Below, one piece after another: positions 44,101-52,190 of a stretch of 64,000 bases of DNA; position 1 is the first letter of the stretch, and each line of letters starts with the position of its first letter. A model generated the notes under the pieces. That model saw nothing but the letters and a program-made list of their open reading frames with translations. It did no database searches and had not been told where the DNA came from. A program made the position numbers and the translations under genes. The stretch comes from JBHHYU01 sp046757725. GTDB lineage: Bacteria; Desulfobacterota; Binatia; UBA9968. The DNA lies in assembly GCA_046757725.1 (NCBI GenBank), contig JBHHYU010000009.1, forward strand, positions 1-64,000. Reading direction: 5' to 3'.

Positions 44101-45454
44101 CCCTCTGGAAGGCAACTATCAGTGGCCCTTCTCCGGAACGGGCCAAGGTGACCCCTTCCCCCTTCGGAACCAGGTGCAGCGCCTCTCTGATATAGAGATC
44201 GTCAAGGCGAAGCCCTTCCATCAAAGGATCTCTGGTGACCGCGGGAAGAACTCGGGGTCCTGAAAGTTTTCCCCTTACCTCTAAAGGCATACCTTTAGCA
44301 ACGGTATTGATGAGGATGAAATTCCCCTCAGTGAGGCTTGGAGAAGGGATCCCATCCAGAATAACAACGTCATACGGGTCGACTCGCTGGGACGAATCTT
44401 CCGGGGCCCATCGTTCCTCTGACGTGACTTGAACATAGCGCATGGAACGAAACAGCCGTTCCAGAAAAGGATTTCCCTTACCGACATACAGGACACGCAC
44501 AGGAGAAGACTCGGGAACGAACAGAAAGGCAAGGTTGTCTGTTAGAAAATCGTCCTGAATGTCCAGACGGGCTGTAAGTCGCCCTTCGAGGGGGCCCCGG
44601 TAGGGATAGATTAGCACCTGATTTTCATGAGCCGGGATATTGAGTTGCTCCTTGGTCCAACTCCGCCCTCCAATCTTAAGATCCAGCGGGGCACGGACCG
44701 AACGGGAGGAGAAATTTCGAACGCTGACCATAATCTCGTAGCGGAGCGGGCGGGCCGGAAGCCGTCGAAGATCAAATCCTGTGATCCCAACATTATGGTT
44801 TTTCCCGTCGATACCGACCAACCGGAGATGGGGCGAACCCCAAGGAAGTTGGTTAGCACCATCGAAGGCGCCGTCGCTGAAGACGATCACCCGATCGTGG
44901 CTCCCGCGTTTTAAAAACGAATGGGCAAAAAGAATCGCCTCTTTGACCTGGGCGGGGGCGTCCGTGGGCTGGACGGTGGATGCAAGATTCTTGAGTCTTT
45001 TTTTATCCGCAGTAAACGGTGACAATACCCGAGGAGTAGGCCCCGCCCCGATCACCATCATCCTCTGGTCCGTCGGTATCGCTTCGATCAGAGATAGAAG
45101 TTCTTTACGGGCGGCCTCAAACCGGCTCCCTGAGAGGGCTTTGGCCTTCATGCTAGCACTCAGATCCACCACGGCCACGATATCGCCTTTGATTCCACCC
45201 TGGTGAAGGAGCCAGGGATCAGCCAATGCGGCGATAAGAATTAACGCTATGAGAATCTGGAGAATGAGAAGCAGATTTTTTTTTAACAAACGGCCAAACC
45301 GCTTGCCCATCGGCCGTTTCTTCAAGACCCGCTCCCAAAGAAATAGCGTCGTGGTGGAAACCTTGTGCCCTTTGGGCCCCAGGGTGTTCAGAAGAACGAT
45401 AAGGGGAATAGCACCTAAGAGAAGGAAGAAGGAAAACGGGAATCCCCAACTCAT
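41108..45454 (-). CDS. Very large membrane protein with three von Willebrand factor A-like domains (BatA-like plus VWA/GATase1-like fusion)
   Basis: 1448 residues. The N-terminal module (about 1-90) has two spans and looks like the BatA aerotolerance N-terminus. VWA1 starts VAVVDLSASMKA (about 93). Around 600-650 two or three spans occur. VWA2 starts VVVGVDVSRSVG (about 662). A glutamine-amidotransferase-like segment LDLLVMDNVPAYRLPRSK...GGGLMVVGG (about 950-1000) is followed by VWA3, LLFVLDKSGSMGEG (about 1033). A C-terminal beta-rich tail ends with a membrane span. DxSxS-type metal (MIDAS) residues are visible in all three. It is last in the MoxR operon, so it is the likely substrate or co-chaperone of MoxR. 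It appears to join two proteins that are usually separate. Confidence 0.85.
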   Translation of the reverse strand: MSWGFPFSFFLLLGAIPLIVLLNTLGPKGHKVSTTTLFLWERVLKKRPMGKRFGRLLKKNLLLILQILIALILIAALADPWLLHQGGIKGDIVAVVDLSASMKAKALSGSRFEAARKELLSLIEAIPTDQRMMVIGAGPTPRVLSPFTADKKRLKNLASTVQPTDAPAQVKEAILFAHSFLKRGSHDRVIVFSDGAFDGANQLPWGSPHLRLVGIDGKNHNVGITGFDLRRLPARPLRYEIMVSVRNFSSRSVRAPLDLKIGGRSWTKEQLNIPAHENQVLIYPYRGPLEGRLTARLDIQDDFLTDNLAFLFVPESSPVRVLYVGKGNPFLERLFRSMRYVQVTSEERWAPEDSSQRVDPYDVVILDGIPSPSLTEGNFILINTVAKGMPLEVRGKLSGPRVLPAVTRDPLMEGLRLDDLYIREALHLVPKGEGVTLARSGEGPLIVAFQRGRLKTVVLGFDLLATDLPFRVAFPIFFTNVFDWFHPQKAEFPAVGVQAGSPYALRLGGKYGQVEVRSPSGRSEMLGIVSNPASFAKTWDVGFYTFKTGNRQGEFAVNLFSEKESRITSQVSLRAQEKMQANKGEAEGIGEKFSLWPYLLTGVFVLLLVEGFLLFRGGGSFFPLAFRFVALSVIGLAIVNPKIFKGIDALDVVVGVDVSRSVGQEGKEEALQILEKSRGVHPTGRAQTRTGLLFFGRRPVWEFFPRRHFKLGDFSPDVNREETDIQAALQAALAQIGENRQGRILLISDGNENRGEISPIMPLLRSHGVPVWVLPVNSSRGGNEVYLSDIVLPPEVDSAEGFEVRGAIESRYKARARIKLLRDGVIHKEKAIALKSGTNWVRFKETLRKRGSHTFELLVESADDTLAENNLLQGVVKVKGPPRVLYLHSKKDSRRFFARALAVEGYSVVEISPEESALSLAELSAFDLLVMDNVPAYRLPRSKMEAIEKYVRDLGGGLMVVGGSQSYGAGGYYKTPLERILPVIMRPPSRLDLPQVALLFVLDKSGSMGEGPEEATKLELAKAAALVSADLMNPTDHIGILAFDAQWNWVLPFRRVGKGEWLSAELSSLQSDGGTDLHRAMIEAYRSFSAKDAAIKHLLILSDGLTQKADFHSLVEEMVRGGITVSTVAVGRDANLTLMARIARDGKGRFYRTSDPRTIPQIFTTETLLISRDVLVERLAYPRVMAAVGPLRGFRGRRIPPVRGYILTHPKPRADVLMKVEKDPLLVSWRYGLGKVVAFTSDLSGQWGRDWLKWKDFPRLAGQLARSAMKKVSENRIRTELKQEDEEVRTVVDLMSRRQDYLNHLGLVGNLTTPNQAALERSFRQIAPGRYASRFPISRRGVHFLTIFAKGKKGEESRTVTTVPFIVPYPREYRELKPNMTLLSRLAEETNGEVLDTNRMEEGIKHLFTPDPGKGTTAQETWWPISGLGLFLFLADLALRKLPRKQRV

Positions 45455-45457
45455 CTC

Positions 45458-46348
45458 TTATCTCACACTTCGGACTTGACGCAGGGTCATAAGGATAAAG
45501 TCCTCAAAGGGTGTCGCCGTGGTGGTGCGAAGGTAATCCATCCCATGGCTCACACAACAGGATTCTACCTCCTCAAAGTAGTTCTGAACCTCTTCGCGGA
45601 AACGCCGCACCAGATCGGCATCCAGAAAGAGCCGCCTTTCATGCTCGGTTTCCACATCGAACAACGAGACGTCGCCCGAGAGCTCGAGGTTATTTTCCGC
45701 TTCATCTAGAATATGGATGACTAAGACCTGGTATTTTTTTCTCTGCAGCTCCTCAAGCCCCAGACGGTAGCCTTGGGGGTCTAAGAGGTCGCTGAGAAGC
45801 ACGACCAGGCCAGGACGACGAAACACAGAGGAAAAGGATTTAACGGAAGTCCGCAGATCGGTCTCACCTCGACAGGTGAGCGCTCCCAAAAATTCGAATA
45901 GACGAAGAATCTGTTTCTTCCCCCTCGCCAGGGGCAGGGAAGACTGTAAATCGGAGGAAAAGGTCCCTCCGGCCACTCGATCAAGGTTCTTAAGCCCGAT
46001 GTAACCCAAAGCTGCGGCTAACTTCTTCGCGTAATCCATTTTCTGGGGAAGTCCCTCAGCCATGGACCGGCTTGTATCCACCAGCAGATAAAGATTCATC
46101 TCTTGCTCGGCCGTAAAAACCTTAAGGCAAAGCCGGTCGAGGCGCCGATAGATATTCCAATCGACATAGCGGAGATCGTCGCCGCTATGGTATTTTTTAT
46201 AATCAGAGAACTCGAGGCTAAAACCCTTTCTTGGCGAGGAATGTTCCCCGCGGGCGCCAGCCCAGGAAAAGCGCTTGGCAACCAAGCGGAGACGTTCCAG
46301 CTTTTTAAGAAATCCAGGCTGTAAAAGGGTCGGAATGTTTGTGGCCAT
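45458..46348 (-). CDS. DUF58-domain protein
   Basis: 296 residues, cytosolic. The DUF58 core is visible as GDDLRYVDWNIYRRLDRLCLKVF (about 57-79), then a VWA-like fold with LLVDTSRSM (D-T-S-R-S, a MIDAS-type site) and VVLLSDLLDPQGYRLGLEELQRKKYQVLVIHILD. Proteins of this type are encoded next to MoxR ATPases and act with them in assembling or maturing complexes. It is 4 bp from the large VWA gene and 6 bp from moxR, so they are cotranscribed. Confidence 0.92.
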   Translation of the reverse strand: MATNIPTLLQPGFLKKLERLRLVAKRFSWAGARGEHSSPRKGFSLEFSDYKKYHSGDDLRYVDWNIYRRLDRLCLKVFTAEQEMNLYLLVDTSRSMAEGLPQKMDYAKKLAAALGYIGLKNLDRVAGGTFSSDLQSSLPLARGKKQILRLFEFLGALTCRGETDLRTSVKSFSSVFRRPGLVVLLSDLLDPQGYRLGLEELQRKKYQVLVIHILDEAENNLELSGDVSLFDVETEHERRLFLDADLVRRFREEVQNYFEEVESCCVSHGMDYLRTTTATPFEDFILMTLRQVRSVR

Positions 46349-46353
46349 CGTCT

Positions 46354-47352
46354 TTACGGAACCTCCGGAACCCCCTTCAGGACCTCGTCGAGAACTCTCT
46401 CTGTCGTCATCCCCTCCGCCTCTGCCTCCAGGTTCAGGATGAGACGATGGCGGAGACTTTGCGGCACAACGGAGCGGATATCATCAAAGGAAACGTTGGG
46501 CCTTCCGGAGAGGAGAGACCGGGCCTTCGCAGCTAGGATTAAACTCTGCAATCCCCTCGGACTGGAGCCATAGAGGACAAATCTCTGGGCTAAAGGAACG
46601 CTTCCGTTACCCTGGGGATGCGTAGCAAGAACCACTCGTACGGCATAGTCTTTTACCGCGTCGGAGAGGGGGATCTCCCTCACCGCTTCTCTGATCTTGA
46701 GAACACCTTCCGCGTCCAATACCTTCTTCAAAGGAGGAGGGCGAGAAGCGGTGGTCAGGTCGGCGATCCGTTCTAGTTCTGCACGGCTCGGATATTGAAT
46801 CAATAGTTTGAAAAAAAATCTGTCGATCTGAGCCTCCGGCAAGGGGTAAGTCCCTTCCATTTCAATAGGATTCTGTGTTGCTAGAACCATGAACGGGCTC
46901 TCCAACCGATACCCCCTACCCCCGGCGGTAACGCTCTGTTCCTGCATCGCCTCCAACAACGCCGACTGGGTCTTGGGGGTAGCCCGGTTGATCTCATCAG
47001 CCAGTAGGATCTGCGAAAAGACAGGACCTCGCTGAAAATCAAAGACCTTTTTCCCGGAAGGATCATCCGTAAGGACATGGGTACCGGTAATGTCCGCCGG
47101 CATGAGATCCGGAGTGAATTGAATCCTAGAAAAGGCCAGATTCAACACCTCGCCCAGGCTCCGGATGATCAGAGTCTTCCCCAATCCCGGCACCCCCTCG
47201 AGTAAACAGTGGCCTCCACAGATAAGGGCAACAAAGATCTGTTCAATCAAGGCCTCATGGCCCACAACCACGGTGCTCATTTCAACCTTGATGGCTTCAA
47301 AGGCCCGGCGAGAATTCTCCATTCTGTCTCGGACCTCCGTTAAGGTCTCCAT
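46354..47352 (-). CDS. MoxR-family AAA+ ATPase
   Basis: 332 residues. Walker A GVPGLGKTLIIRSLG (about 56-70), Walker B ILLADEINRATPKTQSALLEAMQE, sensor 1 VLATQNPIEMEGTYPLPEAQIDRF, and a C-terminal lid with sensor 2. MoxR ATPases act as chaperones that load cofactors or assemble complexes together with VWA proteins. Its genes for DUF58 and VWA partners follow directly. Confidence 0.96.
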   Translation of the reverse strand: METLTEVRDRMENSRRAFEAIKVEMSTVVVGHEALIEQIFVALICGGHCLLEGVPGLGKTLIIRSLGEVLNLAFSRIQFTPDLMPADITGTHVLTDDPSGKKVFDFQRGPVFSQILLADEINRATPKTQSALLEAMQEQSVTAGGRGYRLESPFMVLATQNPIEMEGTYPLPEAQIDRFFFKLLIQYPSRAELERIADLTTASRPPPLKKVLDAEGVLKIREAVREIPLSDAVKDYAVRVVLATHPQGNGSVPLAQRFVLYGSSPRGLQSLILAAKARSLLSGRPNVSFDDIRSVVPQSLRHRLILNLEAEAEGMTTERVLDEVLKGVPEVP

Positions 47353-47354
47353 CC

Positions 47355-48803
47355 TTACTCTCCTTTTTGTTTGCCAGTCATCCCGAGAGAGAGAAAATAA
47401 CTTCTAATGGTTTCCTTGAGTCTCTGGGGGATCCGCTCGGAAGCCAACTCTTCCTCCGCCTGGTGTTGGTAAGAAGTGACCACAGCTTCCTCAGAGATTT
47501 TACTCTTCCCCCCCGCGACAGTTCCTCTAAACATCACACCGCTGCTCTTGCCTTCTCTCAATAACCCTTTGAGGTGATCGACTGCGCGTGCCTCAAAGGA
47601 AGGGGGCACTTTGGAGACTTGTCCTTGGGTCCCCGGCTGATCCCCAGGAAAACTCCCTTTCGCTCCAGACTGATCTTCTCGCAATCGACCACTCTCTACG
47701 ACCTGCCCGGTCCCCATGATCGCTTCCGCTGACTCTCTTCCATCAGCCCCTTCGAGCAAGAGGGTGAGAAACTCCGTTATCTCCCGAAGGGTATTACGGT
47801 CAAGTCCTTTTTGAACATCCTTCCCCAGCCTATCAAGAAATTTCCGGAACTCTTTTCTTCGTAGCCCTTCGATGGGCGTTAGACCCGCCTTTTCGAGCTC
47901 CGCTCTAAGGCGTGAAAAGGCACCAAGCATCCCAAGCATCTTAGCACCTAGCCGCTCATTTCTTTGGGTGGAGGCATCGGGAAGGGTCAGAGCATGCTCC
48001 ATCATTTCCAGCTCTGCTTTCAACCGTAAAAGCCCCTCGCCGGATAGTATCGGCAAGAGCTGATCGGCCTCATTTTCCGCCAATGGATTCTGTTCCCCGA
48101 TTTCATTGATCGTCGCGGCCAGACTCTTCTTCAGCTTTTCCTCGGCGATTTCCCTTTGCAACGTCTCGTCTGCAACCTCTTCTAAGGCCTTGGCTATCTT
48201 GAGGCTCTCGGTCAGCTGTTCCGATCTCGCCTGCTCCTCAACCTCCTGTGCAAATGCCTTGAGCTTCTGCGCCATGGAACTCGGTTTCAATCCTTGCCTA
48301 GTAACCTTGTCGAAATGGACTCCGATATCGAACCAGAGGAGCAGGAACCAGAGCATGAGAAGCGGTGGCACGGAAAAGGCATGCCAGGTGAGGCGCCTTT
48401 TGAAGAGAGTCTTGGCGCTTATCCCCTTCAGCCTGTCGCCGGCCTCCTTAAGAACTAAACGCTCTGCAGCTCTCTGCTCTCCTCTCCTCAGGATCTCCCA
48501 TGCCGTAATAGCCCGTTCCTCCAGGTGGAGGGTTTTATCCAAAAGGAAGACCCGGCGCAGAGACTCCTTGTTCCCCCAGGGACGCATCAGACCGAATCCC
48601 GGGGCTGTGACCAAGAAAAATATAAGCGGTAAAGAAAGAGGGCTAAGCCAGGACGGCAGGAGTTCTTTTACGGGAAGCGTCGCCAGGGATGCAAGCATGG
48701 AATAGAAAAAGATCGTGATAACGATCCTCTCCCTCCTTTTCGTCTTCTCCCATCTGAGAAGCTCGGAAAATTTATCCCCGAGCAGTATCCCCTCTTTGAT
48801 CAC
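47355..48803 (-). CDS. Membrane protein with long helical region, MoxR-operon member, function unknown
   Basis: 482 residues. Two N-terminal membrane spans (about 28-65) and another near 145-165 precede a long soluble, Glu/Lys/Leu-rich helical region (about 175-330), a Gly/Ser/Gln linker, then a short C-terminal segment ending SYFLSLGMTGKQKGE. I do not recognise a named family, though the arrangement recalls DUF4175-like membrane proteins found near MoxR genes. The next gene upstream overlaps it by 4 bp and moxR follows 2 bp later, so it is strongly tied to the operon. Confidence 0.75.
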   Translation of the reverse strand: MIKEGILLGDKFSELLRWEKTKRRERIVITIFFYSMLASLATLPVKELLPSWLSPLSLPLIFFLVTAPGFGLMRPWGNKESLRRVFLLDKTLHLEERAITAWEILRRGEQRAAERLVLKEAGDRLKGISAKTLFKRRLTWHAFSVPPLLMLWFLLLWFDIGVHFDKVTRQGLKPSSMAQKLKAFAQEVEEQARSEQLTESLKIAKALEEVADETLQREIAEEKLKKSLAATINEIGEQNPLAENEADQLLPILSGEGLLRLKAELEMMEHALTLPDASTQRNERLGAKMLGMLGAFSRLRAELEKAGLTPIEGLRRKEFRKFLDRLGKDVQKGLDRNTLREITEFLTLLLEGADGRESAEAIMGTGQVVESGRLREDQSGAKGSFPGDQPGTQGQVSKVPPSFEARAVDHLKGLLREGKSSGVMFRGTVAGGKSKISEEAVVTSYQHQAEEELASERIPQRLKETIRSYFLSLGMTGKQKGE

Positions 48804-49546
48804 AGGGAACCCGCCTTTCTAAGAGCCCACGCATAAGTAAGGAGGGCTGATCCCAGAAGGAAAATGTGAAAAAGAAAATGGACGGCAAACAGTGACCCTC
48901 GCCATCCAAAAACCACAAGCGGAGCCATACTCTCTTGTCTCAGATAGGATAGGAGAAATGCAACAGGATTTAATGGAGAATAGACAAGACCGGAGAGCAA
49001 GACGAAGAAGACGAAAAAGCAGCGGATAAAGGTCTGTCGGCTCTCTACCCGATGCTCCCACAACGTAACGGCCACCAGACCCCACACGCCGTAGGATATG
49101 GAATAAAAAAGAAGAAAAAAAATGGTCAACAGGATGGTACCCGCAGCGGCCCGAGCCACCGCGCCTGCCCAAACGAGAAGCGGCGTGCAGAGTAGAATCA
49201 TGAGGAGCATATGAAAGCAGACAAGCGCAAGTTGACCCCGAGCTACTTTAGAAAGGCCGACTCCACCGTGGTGGATCCAGTGCTTCAAGGGCCGGAATTT
49301 CCACGGGACAATTTCCTGAGTGACAATTTTCAGGCCGAAATAGACGATCAAGGCCAATGCCGCAATCGACGAGATCTTGAACAGATTAGCCGGACCCATC
49401 CAGGTTTTAGGGTCAAGGGACGGAAGGAAAATGGCCAAGAATTCGAGCGGAGCGAGGATTATGATGACATAGAAATAAGCCGACATCCCATGCCCCTCTA
49501 GAAGATAAAGCTGGATCCCTTCCCGAAAGACCGGGTTCATTTTCAT
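48800..49546 (-). CDS. Six-span membrane protein, ABC-2-permease-like
   Basis: 248 residues with about six hydrophobic spans and few charged loops. The pattern of a long N-terminal cytoplasmic end, a span at about 24-42, and paired spans later resembles ABC-2 type permeases (GldF/NatB style). No ATP-binding partner is encoded in the operon, so it may be a membrane scaffold. It overlaps genes on both sides by 4 bp. Confidence 0.65.
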   Translation of the reverse strand: MKMNPVFREGIQLYLLEGHGMSAYFYVIIILAPLEFLAIFLPSLDPKTWMGPANLFKISSIAALALIVYFGLKIVTQEIVPWKFRPLKHWIHHGGVGLSKVARGQLALVCFHMLLMILLCTPLLVWAGAVARAAAGTILLTIFFLLFYSISYGVWGLVAVTLWEHRVESRQTFIRCFFVFFVLLSGLVYSPLNPVAFLLSYLRQESMAPLVVFGWRGSLFAVHFLFHIFLLGSALLTYAWALRKAGSL

Positions 49547-51495
49547 GCATCCCCTTCGTCATCCAGAGAAATGACGGCACGAAATAAAGCATGATCGTAA
49601 GCAACCACTCGTGGATCATCCACCCAAATACGCCGGGGGGGTTCTTTCACCCAGCCAAAGAAAAGCAGGTCGCTACCACCCCACCGCGGCACATCTGCGC
49701 CCTCGGAAAAGAAGGAATACTGAAAGATTGTCTTGCGCACCTTGTCTTTAAAAGGAATGTTCAGGAGATTTTCCCGGTTGGTTCTGTTGAACTGATCGTC
49801 CCTGAGAAAAGCCCCTCCCGGTGGCAGGGGAAGCTTGCGGATTTGACTCGTTCCCTGAAGGATATCGCCTAAAAAGAGACGCTGCCCCGATACAAGTAGC
49901 CAACAGTCTGTAAGATCTTTCCCGGTCGGATTGCTGATCCTTAGTGAAAGCCCGCCACTTTGGTTCTTAATCTCCGTACGGAAAGGAAATCGCCTTATCG
50001 ATCGAAACTTGAAGAGTCTATGATCCCACTCTTTTAACGGGACCCGAAACCGCGTAAAATTCCCCTCCTCTTGAACGACGAGGACGCTTTCGTTTGGGGT
50101 CTCTTGACGATGAAAAACCGGTTCGAAATCGGTCCAACCCTTTTGTACTTGAAGGTCATAACGTCGCCTTCGAGTAGAAAAGAGGGCCACGTCGGATTGA
50201 ACCTCGACGTATCCATATGGAATGCTCTCTAAAAGCGTCGAAGAAACGAGCAAGCCGTCCGGGATATGGTTTCCTCGGTCAAAATAGAGATACCCCGACA
50301 GGGACGAAAAAAAAACTAAAGAAAGAAAAGTAAGTGCAAGCGTTTGCCGAGGCCACCGTTGTCGCCGCCACAACCAGACTAAAGATCCTATCCCCCCAAG
50401 ATAGAGAGACACACAAACAAAGAAAGAGAGAACCGGCACAGTGTCGGCGATAAAAGAGCGGTTCAACAGGAGCTGTGAGAAAACGGATTCATTCCAACTC
50501 GCTTGCAGAGTAAATTCCCTGTTTCCAGGCGATCCCAGGAGATCCTTAAAAAGAAGGGGGAGTCCCTGCCACTGAGGCAGGGGGGGCCGTCCGACATCTA
50601 ACGACAGGTAAAGGACTTTGCCTTTCCCTCTGTTTAACTCTACCAGAATGGGAGTACCCTTCTCTTCGATGAGAATATTCCCGTCAACCAAAATCGAATC
50701 CTGCACCCAGAGATCTCGCAGAGGCGATTCCCTTTGCCCATAGACCCGTTCCAAGCTGGGTAAGGATGAAAGCCTTTTCAGACCCGTAACACGAACCGGG
50801 AGGAAACGGCTCATGAACGGCTCTTGATAAAGGGCATAGTGCATACCTCCCAGGACTATCATTCTACCGCCTGACGAAAGCCACCTATCCAAAGCCAGGG
50901 TTTGACGCTTTGAAAGATCCCGCATGGATTGCTCATAGACGATAATCGTCGAGACACCTTGATAGGCCCGCCCAACAGACGGTAGCGTGTCCACGGACAC
51001 GGAAATGAGAGGAGTTCCAGAATCGGAAGCTAAAGCAGGGACAGGAGGAGAAACGTTGTTTTCCGTCAACAGAAGGATCAGTGGAGAAGGTGAGAAATGT
51101 CGCCGGAGATTGATTTTCTTGGACACCCTGCCTCTCGGACTTGAAAAACTCACTGTCAAGGCTCGGCTGATAGAGTCGGGGTCAACCGTAAACCGAAGGC
51201 TCTTGCGGGACTGGGCGGCCAGAAAAACGCTTCTACGGTGATTCACGGAGTAAGCGCTGACGCCCCTTGAAGGTCCCCCTTTCCAGATCCGTACCTCCAC
51301 CACTCCTTCCACCGGGGGACCCAGATTTTTGAGTTCTACCCTCAGCGGAAATGGATGCCTCAGTTGGAAAAGGCCATCGAAACCCACCTGGGGATTTAGG
51401 GTAATCTCTGCAGCATGAAGAGGGACGAGGAGAACAAAAAGGCAGAAGAGAGACAAAAAAAAGCTAAGCGCAACCTTTCTGATGGAAAGAGACAT
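49543..51495 (-). CDS. Exported membrane-anchored protein, first gene of the MoxR operon
   Basis: 650 residues. Signal peptide (VALSFFLSLFCLFVLLVPLHA). A beta-rich periplasmic N-terminal region contains a VSVDTLPSVGRAYQGVSTIIVYEQ stretch and GGRMIVLGGMHYALYQEPF, which resembles the glutamine-amidotransferase-like fold seen in related VWA operons. A transmembrane pair follows at about 350-420, then a C-terminal beta region. No enzyme active site is evident. It starts 46 bp after greA and overlaps the next gene by 4 bp. Confidence 0.75.
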   Translation of the reverse strand: MSLSIRKVALSFFLSLFCLFVLLVPLHAAEITLNPQVGFDGLFQLRHPFPLRVELKNLGPPVEGVVEVRIWKGGPSRGVSAYSVNHRRSVFLAAQSRKSLRFTVDPDSISRALTVSFSSPRGRVSKKINLRRHFSPSPLILLLTENNVSPPVPALASDSGTPLISVSVDTLPSVGRAYQGVSTIIVYEQSMRDLSKRQTLALDRWLSSGGRMIVLGGMHYALYQEPFMSRFLPVRVTGLKRLSSLPSLERVYGQRESPLRDLWVQDSILVDGNILIEEKGTPILVELNRGKGKVLYLSLDVGRPPLPQWQGLPLLFKDLLGSPGNREFTLQASWNESVFSQLLLNRSFIADTVPVLSFFVCVSLYLGGIGSLVWLWRRQRWPRQTLALTFLSLVFFSSLSGYLYFDRGNHIPDGLLVSSTLLESIPYGYVEVQSDVALFSTRRRRYDLQVQKGWTDFEPVFHRQETPNESVLVVQEEGNFTRFRVPLKEWDHRLFKFRSIRRFPFRTEIKNQSGGLSLRISNPTGKDLTDCWLLVSGQRLFLGDILQGTSQIRKLPLPPGGAFLRDDQFNRTNRENLLNIPFKDKVRKTIFQYSFFSEGADVPRWGGSDLLFFGWVKEPPRRIWVDDPRVVAYDHALFRAVISLDDEGDA

Positions 51496-51541
51496 AATCT
51501 CTCAGAACAAGGCTCAGCCCATCGATGAGGAAGCGTTAACT

Positions 51542-52030
51542 TCAATCAATGAAGTCCACGCGCAGGATATCGAAGTTGCGAATCCCTGTAGGGGTACGGA
51601 CTTGGACCTCGTCTCCTTCAAGCTTGCCGATGAGGGCGCGCGCGACGGGAGAACTAATAGATATCTTTCCGTTCTTTGGCTCCGCCTCATGATCACCCAC
51701 GATCTGATAAACGACTGTTTCGCCCGCATCTCCATCGGCTAGCGTGACCGTGGCGCCGAAAACAACTTTGTCTCCGGATAGACCGGAGACTTCAATCACT
51801 TGGGCTCGAGCCAGCCTGTCTTCGATCTCGCGTATCTGCATATTAAGATGGGATTGCCTTTCCTTGGCTGCATGGAACTCGGCATTCTCGGACAGATCAC
51901 CGTGGCCGCGGGCTTCTTCAATCTCATGGACATTTTTCGGTCGCTCTACGCCCTTTAGGCGCTTGAGATCCTCCATCAAGCGTTTGTATCCATGTTGGGT
52001 CATCGGAACACGAGAATCCTGAGCTATCAT
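51542..52030 (-). CDS. greA: Transcription elongation factor GreA
   Basis: 162 residues from ATG 52030 (AGGAG in TTAGGAGCAGAG); a start at 52048 lacks this site. The N-terminal coiled coil (about 1-75) carries the tip residues D and E in ARGHGDLSENAEFHAAKE. The C-terminal FKBP-like domain ends with ISISSPVARALIGKLEGDEVQVRTPTG. GreA enters the secondary channel of RNA polymerase to rescue backtracked complexes. Its leader is structured (promoter plus hairpin) and the MoxR operon follows 46 bp downstream. Confidence 0.97.
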   Translation of the reverse strand: MIAQDSRVPMTQHGYKRLMEDLKRLKGVERPKNVHEIEEARGHGDLSENAEFHAAKERQSHLNMQIREIEDRLARAQVIEVSGLSGDKVVFGATVTLADGDAGETVVYQIVGDHEAEPKNGKISISSPVARALIGKLEGDEVQVRTPTGIRNFDILRVDFID

Positions 52031-52045
52031 AACTCTGCTCCTAAA

Positions 52046-52084
52046 CAAAAATAAAAACCCCTCGGACCAAATGCTTCCGAGAGG
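52046..52084 (-). terminator. Intrinsic terminator-like hairpin in the greA leader / after oppF
   Basis: On the minus strand a 9-bp stem, CCTCTCGGA with TCCGAGGGG (one G-T pair), and a 9-base loop are followed by TTTTTATTTTT. The T-run ends about 5 nt before the greA ribosome site. Because a promoter lies between oppF and the hairpin, it can end the opp transcript or attenuate greA. Confidence 0.9.
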
Positions 52085-52148
52085 CTCCCAAAATCCTTTG
52101 AATTCAGTCCCTTCCCCCCTATGTGGAGAACGACCAATTCCTGTCCTT

Positions 52149-52176
52149 ACTGTACCATCGCCTGCTCAGAAATCAA
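52149..52176 (-). promoter_or_regulatory. Candidate promoter upstream of the greA hairpin
   Basis: TTGATT (52171-52176 complement), a 16-bp spacer, and TACAGT (52149-52154 complement). The transcript would start near 52142 and cross the hairpin before greA. Confidence 0.45.
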
Positions 52177-52190
52177 CCCCTCAAAGCTTT

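Noticed and set aside
41108..51495. Type VI, phage-defence or toxin system reading of the VWA/MoxR operon
   Set aside because: No nuclease, protease, restriction or phage-sensing domain was visible; the standard MoxR/DUF58/VWA reading explains the genes.
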